Position numbers and translations under genes: made by a program. A stretch of 18,250 nt of DNA. It comes from Chitinophagaceae bacterium. GTDB taxonomy: Bacteria; Bacteroidota; Bacteroidia; Chitinophagales; Chitinophagaceae. The stretch's first letter is position 1. Each line of letters begins with the position of its first letter. Under the pieces are notes generated by a model that was not told the origin of the DNA, made no database searches, and saw only the letters and a program-made list of their open reading frames with translations. The stretch covers positions 1 through 18,250 of the forward strand of contig CANIMM010000028.1 of assembly GCA_947468255.1 (NCBI GenBank), written 5' to 3'. This document shows, piece after piece, positions 14,469-18,250 of this stretch.

Positions 14469-15359
14469 ATGGCAAATGCATTTGTTTTTCCAGGTCAAGG
14501 TTCGCAGTTTAGTGGTATGGCCAAAAATTTATACGAATCGAATCCTTTTGTAAAAAACTTATTTGAGCAGGCGAATGAAATTTTGGGGTTTCGTATTTCT
14601 GATATCATGTTTACGGGCAGTGACACTGACCTGAAGCAGACGAGTGTAACACAGCCAGCAGTATTTTTACATTCTGTTGCAGCTTTTAAAACATTGCAAG
14701 ATGTAAAGCCAGATATGGTAGCAGGGCATTCATTGGGAGAATTTTCTGCTTTGGTGGCCAATCGGGTATTGAGTTTTGAGGATGGATTAAAGTTGGTTTT
14801 CATTAGGGCTACTGCAATGCAAAAAGCTTGTGAACTGGCGCCTTCTACTATGGCGGCAGTGCTTTCTTTGGCAGATGAGAAGGTGGAGGAAGTATGTGCT
14901 GCAGTGTTGGCCGAAACTGGGGAAGTAGTGGTGCCTGCAAATTATAATTGTCCTGGACAGCTAGTCATTAGCGGTTCGGTAAAGGGAATTGAAATAGCCT
15001 GTGAAAGAATGAAGGCCGCCGGTGCAAAAAGAGCCATTGTATTGCCCGTTGGTGGTGCATTCCACTCGCCATTGATGTTACCTGCAAGAGAAGAACTTGC
15101 TGCAGCTATTGAGGCTACCACTTTTTACCAATCATCTTGCCCAGTGTATCAAAATGTAGTTGCCAAAGCAGTTACTGATTCAGCCGATATTAAAAAAAAT
15201 CTGATTGATCAGCTTACCGGTGCAGTTCGATGGACACAAAGTGTTCAAGCGATGGTAGCGGATGGGGCTACCCATTTTACGGAAGTGGGGCCAGGCAAAG
15301 TATTACAGGGTTTGATTCAAAAGATTAATAAGGAAATGATCGTGGATGGGGTGAACTAA
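14469..15359 (+). CDS. fabD: Malonyl-CoA:ACP transacylase
   Basis: FabD moves malonyl groups from CoA to acyl carrier protein to supply elongation. The 296-residue protein has the family hallmarks: FVFPGQGSQ (5-13), the nucleophile Ser88 in GHSLGEF, Arg113 that holds the malonate carboxylate, and the catalytic His199 in GAFHSP. The GPGKVLQGL segment near the C-terminus is also typical. It has its own promoter box and ends in a bidirectional terminator, so it is probably monocistronic rather than part of a fab cluster. Confidence 0.96.
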   Translation: MANAFVFPGQGSQFSGMAKNLYESNPFVKNLFEQANEILGFRISDIMFTGSDTDLKQTSVTQPAVFLHSVAAFKTLQDVKPDMVAGHSLGEFSALVANRVLSFEDGLKLVFIRATAMQKACELAPSTMAAVLSLADEKVEEVCAAVLAETGEVVVPANYNCPGQLVISGSVKGIEIACERMKAAGAKRAIVLPVGGAFHSPLMLPAREELAAAIEATTFYQSSCPVYQNVVAKAVTDSADIKKNLIDQLTGAVRWTQSVQAMVADGATHFTEVGPGKVLQGLIQKINKEMIVDGVN

Positions 15360-15387
15360 TAAATGAAACTAGCTAATTTGATATAAT

Positions 15388-15420
15388 AAAAAACTCCCGG
15401 CTTTTGACTGGGAGTTTTTT
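15388..15420. terminator. Bidirectional terminator between fabD and mdh
   Basis: An 11-bp stem AAAAAACTCCC (15388-15398) / GGGAGTTTTTT (15410-15420) with an 11-nt loop. Both strands present a T run after the stem, so it can end fabD (+) and mdh (-) transcripts. Confidence 0.85.
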
Positions 15421-15457
15421 ATTACATTAAATGGACTACTAAATCCAGCTGGGGATT

Positions 15458-16393
15458 CTAAATACTTAAGGTGCTCAATACATTGTTCATGTTTCTTACA
15501 GCCTCGGCACTTTTGTTGAATGCGGCCTGCTCTTCCTCATTTAATTTGTAGTCAATAATTTTTTCCCAACCATTTCTTCCAATAATGACTGGTACTCCCA
15601 TACAAATACCTGTTTGACCATATTCGCCTTCTAGGCTAACACAGCAAGTAAATAATTTTTTCTCATCCCTTACTATACTTTCTACCAAAGCTGCAGTTGC
15701 TGCACCTGGCGCATACCAAGCAGATGTACCCAATAGGCCGGTCAGCGTAGCTCCGCCCACCATAGTGTCGGCAGCTACTTTTTTAAGTGTGTCTGCATCC
15801 AAGAAATTGCTTACTGGAGAACCCTGGTATGTGGCTAATCTTGTTAAAGGAATCATAGTGGTATCTCCATGTCCTCCTACCACCACACCTTGCAGATCGG
15901 TAGAAGTGCAGCCAATTGCAGTAGATAAATAATATTTAAAACGGCTACTATCCAAAATACCGCCCATTCCAATAATTCTATTCTTTGGCAAGCCGCTTGA
16001 TTGAAGTGCCAGATAAGTCATCGTATCCATTGGGTTACTGATGATAATGATAATGGCATTGGGAGAATGTTTTAGTATGTTTTGTGTAACCCCCTTAACA
16101 ATTCCAGCATTGATGCCAATGAGTTCTTCCCTGGTCATTCCTGGTTTGCGTGGAATCCCTGAAGTAATTACTGCTACGTCTGTACCTGCAGTTTTTGTAT
16201 AGTCGTTCGTACTGCCAACAATTTTGGTGTCATACCCCAATAGTGCTGCTGTCTGCATCATGTCGATGGCTTTGCCTTCAGCAATTCCTTCTTTGATATC
16301 CAACAATACTAGTTCATCACACAATTCTTTGCGGGCAATATTATCGGCACAGGTAGCTCCTACGGCACCAGCACCTACTACAGTAATCTTCAT
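15458..16393 (-). CDS. mdh: Malate dehydrogenase
   Basis: Catalyses NAD-dependent interconversion of malate and oxaloacetate in the TCA cycle. The 311-residue protein is of the LDH-like MDH type. The Rossmann motif is VGAGAVGAT (6-14), with Asp32 at the end of strand 2 favouring NAD. Substrate residues Arg82 and Arg88 lie in GIPRKPGMTREE, a typical MDH loop, in place of the Gln seen in lactate dehydrogenases. Arg151 and the catalytic pair Asp148/His175 (GGHGD) are present. It has a perfect TAACTTTG promoter box upstream and a shared terminator downstream. Confidence 0.96.
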   Translation of the reverse strand: MKITVVGAGAVGATCADNIARKELCDELVLLDIKEGIAEGKAIDMMQTAALLGYDTKIVGSTNDYTKTAGTDVAVITSGIPRKPGMTREELIGINAGIVKGVTQNILKHSPNAIIIIISNPMDTMTYLALQSSGLPKNRIIGMGGILDSSRFKYYLSTAIGCTSTDLQGVVVGGHGDTTMIPLTRLATYQGSPVSNFLDADTLKKVAADTMVGGATLTGLLGTSAWYAPGAATAALVESIVRDEKKLFTCCVSLEGEYGQTGICMGVPVIIGRNGWEKIIDYKLNEEEQAAFNKSAEAVRNMNNVLSTLSI

Positions 16394-16433
16394 AATAAAA
16401 ATTTAAATGATAATAAGGAATTTATTTGTGTTG

Positions 16434-16441
16434 CAAAGTTA
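16434..16441 (-). promoter_or_regulatory. -7 box of mdh
   Basis: TAACTTTG on the minus strand is an exact TAnnTTTG match, giving a leader of roughly 35-40 nt before the mdh ATG. No clear TTTG lies 19 nt upstream. Confidence 0.6.
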
Positions 16442-16547
16442 AGGGCATTAGTGCCATATTATGAAAAAAATGCAGGAGTTCATTCACTGAAAAGGAAATA
16501 TTTTAGTTTATACTAGCTTGTATTTTACCAGTTAATTCTTTCTACAA

Positions 16548-17045
16548 TTACTGTAAAGCATCCAAAATAGCTTGTACATCCTTATTTCCGATAAAGGCTT
16601 TTGCAAGGGTAGCTTTTCGATCATACACATAAATGGAAGGATAGGTATTGACTTTATAAGTAGCGCCTAATTTGAAATTGATGTCCTGTCCAACCTTCAA
16701 ATTTGACATGGCGGATAATCCAAACTCATTATAAAAATTCTTGATCTCCTGGTAGGGAGCTACAGATAAAAGCAATATTTGAATTCCTTTTAGTTCTTTT
16801 TTATAAGCCAGTAATTCCTTGGTTTGTTTGTGGCAATGGTCACAATCAGGACTAAAAAACATTAGTATAAAAGGGGTGTTTGTACGTAAATTTTTGTTGG
16901 TAAATATTGAGCTGTCAGGGACCGTATGAACCGATATAGCGGGAATGGACAGAAATTTATTTACGTATTCATTGGAGTGTTGGTTTTGAGCAAATAAACC
17001 AATTGTCAGCATCAACAAAAGCAATAGAATGGAGTGTTTTTTCAA
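16548..17045 (-). CDS. Secreted thioredoxin-fold protein (TlpA-like)
   Basis: A 165-residue protein with a clear N-terminal signal peptide (MKKHS, then a Leu-rich core and GLFA, about residues 1-19), so it should act in the periplasm. Redox-active Cys68-Asp-His-Cys71 sits after FILMFFSPD, and the thioredoxin cis-Pro occurs in NTYPSIYVYD. This fits a TlpA/ResA-like thiol-disulfide oxidoreductase; its partner is unknown. The start is read as TTG at 17045 because it gives the charged n-region of the signal peptide; the next ATG (residue 12) would remove it. An inverted repeat overlaps the promoter directly upstream. Confidence 0.85.
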   Translation of the reverse strand: MKKHSILLLLLMLTIGLFAQNQHSNEYVNKFLSIPAISVHTVPDSSIFTNKNLRTNTPFILMFFSPDCDHCHKQTKELLAYKKELKGIQILLLSVAPYQEIKNFYNEFGLSAMSNLKVGQDINFKLGATYKVNTYPSIYVYDRKATLAKAFIGNKDVQAILDALQ

Positions 17046-17067
17046 TTTGTAAATTTTTACAAAGCTA
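17046..17067 (-). promoter_or_regulatory. -7 box and palindrome before the thioredoxin-like gene
   Basis: On the minus strand TAGCTTTG (17067-17060) is an exact TAnnTTTG box, with TTTA exactly 19 nt upstream (17090-17087). The repeat TTTGTAAA / TTTACAAA (17046-17053 and 17056-17063, 2-bp spacer) overlaps the box and runs up to the TTG start codon. Confidence 0.6.
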
Positions 17068-17212
17068 ATTTTTAAAGTTGATCCGGTAAATTGATTTTAG
17101 TGAAAAGACTTTTTTGGATAGTAACTGGGTGGTTGACTAATAGGAATTCCTTGATAAAATGGGTTTAATATGCATTTTGCCAGCCAAATTTCCTATTTAG
17201 CATTAGTATGCC

Positions 17213-17220
17213 TACTTTTG
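17213..17220 (+). promoter_or_regulatory. -7 box of efp
   Basis: TACTTTTG is an exact TAnnTTTG match 100 nt before the efp ATG. The expected start is about base 17225, giving a leader of roughly 95-100 nt. Confidence 0.6.
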
Positions 17221-17222
17221 CA

Positions 17223-17284
17223 CCCCAATAATATAGGACTCAAAAAGGTTGGCATTCATTGGGGAAGCGGTTTTAATTAGAACC
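17223..17284 (+). promoter_or_regulatory. Structured leader of efp
   Basis: The leader can form a 7-bp stem CCCCAAT (17223-17229) / ATTGGGG (17258-17264) at its predicted 5' end. A near-palindrome GGTTTTAATTAGAACC follows at 17269-17284. No known riboswitch class is recognised. Confidence 0.4.
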
Positions 17285-17320
17285 AATAACAAACACTCAT
17301 CACAAAACAATTAAATAAAC

Positions 17321-17887
17321 ATGGCAACTACAGCAGACATGCGTTCAGGACTTATCATCAAAGTAGATGGAAGTTTATACACGGTAATTGAATTTGGGCA
17401 AAATAAAACAGCCCGTGCCGCTGCAAAAGTATGGGCAAAATTGAAAGGGGTAGACAATAGCCGCACCATTGAGATTACCTGGAATAGTGGTGAAACGATC
17501 TTTCCAGTTAGGGTGGAAAAGAAAGCTTACCAGTATCTATATAAAGACGATACCGGCTATAGTTTTATGGATGTTGAGACATTTGAACAGATTACGGTTC
17601 CTGAAAATATGGTGGATGCTCCTAAATTTCTAAAGGATGGACAGGAAGTATCGGTATTAATCAACGGTGAAACGGATATGCCAATGGGGGTTGAATTGCC
17701 TGATAAAATTGTTTTACTTGTTACCTACAGCGAGCCCGGCATGAGAGGGGATACGGCTACCAAAACACTCAAACCAGCTACCGTTGAAACGGGGGCTACT
17801 GTCAATGTGCCCTTATTTGTAAATGAAGGAGAATTGATCAGGGTAAATACGAAAACGGGTGAATATGTAGAAAGGGTGAAAGAATAA
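17321..17887 (+). CDS. efp: Elongation factor P
   Basis: EF-P binds near the ribosomal P and E sites and relieves stalling at consecutive prolines. The 188-residue protein has the three expected beta-barrel domains: an N-terminal KOW-like domain, a middle OB domain (around FMDVETFEQITV), and the C-terminal OB domain with the family signature YSEPGMRGDTATKTLKPATVE. The domain I loop reads NKTARAAAK. Aligned without gaps to E. coli VKPGKGQAF, Arg32 takes the place of the modified Lys34, and the usual Pro-Gly pair is missing. It has its own promoter with a structured leader. The start of accB follows after a 343-bp gap. Confidence 0.96.
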   Translation: MATTADMRSGLIIKVDGSLYTVIEFGQNKTARAAAKVWAKLKGVDNSRTIEITWNSGETIFPVRVEKKAYQYLYKDDTGYSFMDVETFEQITVPENMVDAPKFLKDGQEVSVLINGETDMPMGVELPDKIVLLVTYSEPGMRGDTATKTLKPATVETGATVNVPLFVNEGELIRVNTKTGEYVERVKE

Positions 17888-17920
17888 GTTCAAGATGGAG
17901 GAATAATCAACCATCCAATT

Positions 17921-17953
17921 GGGAACTTTGTTATAGAATAGTTCCTAGTTTTT
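17921..17953 (+). terminator. Possible efp terminator
   Basis: GGGAACT (17921-17927) pairs with AGTTCCT (17940-17946), including one G-T wobble, with a 12-nt loop. A short TTTTT follows at 17949-17953. The stem is modest and the T run displaced, so this is a weak call. Confidence 0.35.
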
Positions 17954-18022
17954 AGCATTTTCATTTTCAATAGGGGAGTTCATTTACCGGCTATTCTCTT
18001 CCCCTGACAATCAAATTATATC

Positions 18023-18057
18023 AAAAAAAGGGAAAAATTAAAAATTTCCCTTTTTTT
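18023..18057. terminator. Strong hairpin between efp and accB
   Basis: AAAAAAAGGGAAA (18023-18035) pairs perfectly with TTTCCCTTTTTTT (18045-18057), a 13-bp stem with a 9-nt loop. The right arm ends in seven Ts, so it should work as an intrinsic terminator and makes efp-accB read-through unlikely. Confidence 0.75.
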
Positions 18058-18058
18058 A

Positions 18059-18152
18059 TTTTAGCATTTTTTGGGGTATTTTTCGTCGTTTTTTGCTGAT
18101 TTTTAGGCATTTTTATGGCTTTTTCGACTATTTCCATAATTTCTTTCTTTTT
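18059..18152 (+). other. Phased T-tracts (predicted curved DNA) upstream of accB
   Basis: T-tracts of five or six bases at 18067-18072, 18079-18083, 18089-18094, 18100-18104, 18110-18114 and 18120-18124 have centres about 10-11.5 bp apart. Shorter runs near 18132, 18141 and 18150 continue the phase. Runs of A/T tracts spaced at the helical repeat are the classical cause of intrinsic DNA bending. The stretch ends about 30 bp before the candidate accB promoter. Confidence 0.6.
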
Positions 18153-18157
18153 AAAAA

Positions 18158-18190
18158 CTTGTAATATTAATAAATCATTACCTACCTTAG
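18158..18190 (+). promoter_or_regulatory. Candidate accB promoter
   Basis: CTTG (18158-18161), 21 nt, then TACCTTAG (18183-18190) resembles TTTG-N19-TAnnTTTG with one mismatch per box and a slightly long spacer. The box resembles that of lolD (TACTTTAG). The leader would be about 35-40 nt. Confidence 0.45.
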
Positions 18191-18230
18191 CCGCCCGTTT
18201 GTAATCAACTAAACCATTTAATGACCCATT

Positions 18231-18250
18231 ATGGATATCAAACAAATTCA
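18231..18250 (+). CDS. accB: Acetyl-CoA carboxylase biotin carboxyl carrier protein, first codons only
   Basis: ATG at 18231 opens a frame reading MDIKQIQ before the window ends. Bacteroidota AccB proteins typically begin MDxKQIQELI or similar, and accB commonly lies directly after efp in this phylum. The call therefore rests on six full codons after the start and on gene order. AccB carries biotin for acetyl-CoA carboxylase, which supplies the malonyl-CoA used by FabD. The gene has its own candidate promoter and a predicted curved region upstream. Confidence 0.65.

Noticed and set aside
18021..18245. Lys-rich 74-codon frame on the minus strand at the window end
   Set aside because: It starts with TTG inside the first codons of accB, and its Lys/Asn/Thr/Pro-rich part is just the reverse of the phased T-tracts and terminator.
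1..18250. Search for CRISPR arrays, insertion sequences, phage genes, toxin-antitoxin or defence systems
   Set aside because: No spaced repeats, transposase or integrase motifs, terminal repeats or defence-type domains were seen; nearly all genes are recognisable core functions.

Overview
This window looks like ordinary chromosomal core DNA from an AT-rich member of the Bacteroidota, most likely near the Chitinophagaceae. That placement is inferred from protein style and promoters, not from a database search. The supporting signs are several TAnnTTTG-type -7 promoter boxes, one of them in a complete TTTG-N19-TAnnTTTG promoter (the Bacteroidota sigma consensus); very weak Shine-Dalgarno signals; stand-alone LolD/MacB-type ABC ATPases; an acidic DUF2795-type protein; menaquinone genes of the futalosine route; and efp followed by accB. 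I see no tRNA, rRNA, CRISPR array, insertion sequence, phage or defence gene, and no clear new multi-gene system. The interesting points lie in the regulatory DNA and in a few protein details.

Layout. 1-2958 (+): the 3' end of a C4 zinc-ribbon protein with its terminator, then recN (DNA repair) and fabI (fatty acid synthesis). 3039-3705: a SemiSWEET sugar transporter facing a DUF2795-like gene, with a hairpin between them. 3855-6261: lolD (+) overlapping tail to tail by 4 bp with a PduO-type cobalamin adenosyltransferase gene (-), then a second MacB-type ABC ATPase (-) and gatC (-). 6262-6601: a decayed gene remnant (-) with an in-frame stop. 6602-10803 (+): trpS, a deoxynucleoside kinase, a class IV aminotransferase and a photolyase, the last two probably an operon. 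10808-12622 (-): a small membrane protein, mqnD and mqnB, probably transcribed mqnB to mqnD to the membrane gene. 12697-14342 (+): two PTPS/QueD-family genes and folE. 14469-15359 (+): fabD, sharing a bidirectional terminator with mdh (-). 16548-17045 (-): a secreted thioredoxin-like protein. 17321-18250 (+): efp and the first codons of accB.

How the genes fit together. fabI, fabD and accB serve fatty acid synthesis. mqnB and mqnD serve menaquinone synthesis. FolE makes dihydroneopterin triphosphate, the substrate of both adjacent PTPS/QueD-family enzymes, so these three genes form a compact pterin module. trpS, gatC and efp serve translation. mdh is central metabolism; recN and the photolyase are DNA repair.

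The best leads are: (1) an elongation factor P with Arg32 where E. coli EF-P has its modified Lys34; (2) a run of T-tracts spaced about 10 bp apart upstream of accB, a likely intrinsic DNA bend; (3) four genes with a -7-like box exactly 4 nt before the start codon, suggesting leaderless mRNAs; (4) a 16-bp perfect palindrome inside the lolD promoter spacer; (5) an inverted repeat spanning the divergent mqnB/pterin promoters; and (6) two tandem PTPS-type paralogues next to folE.
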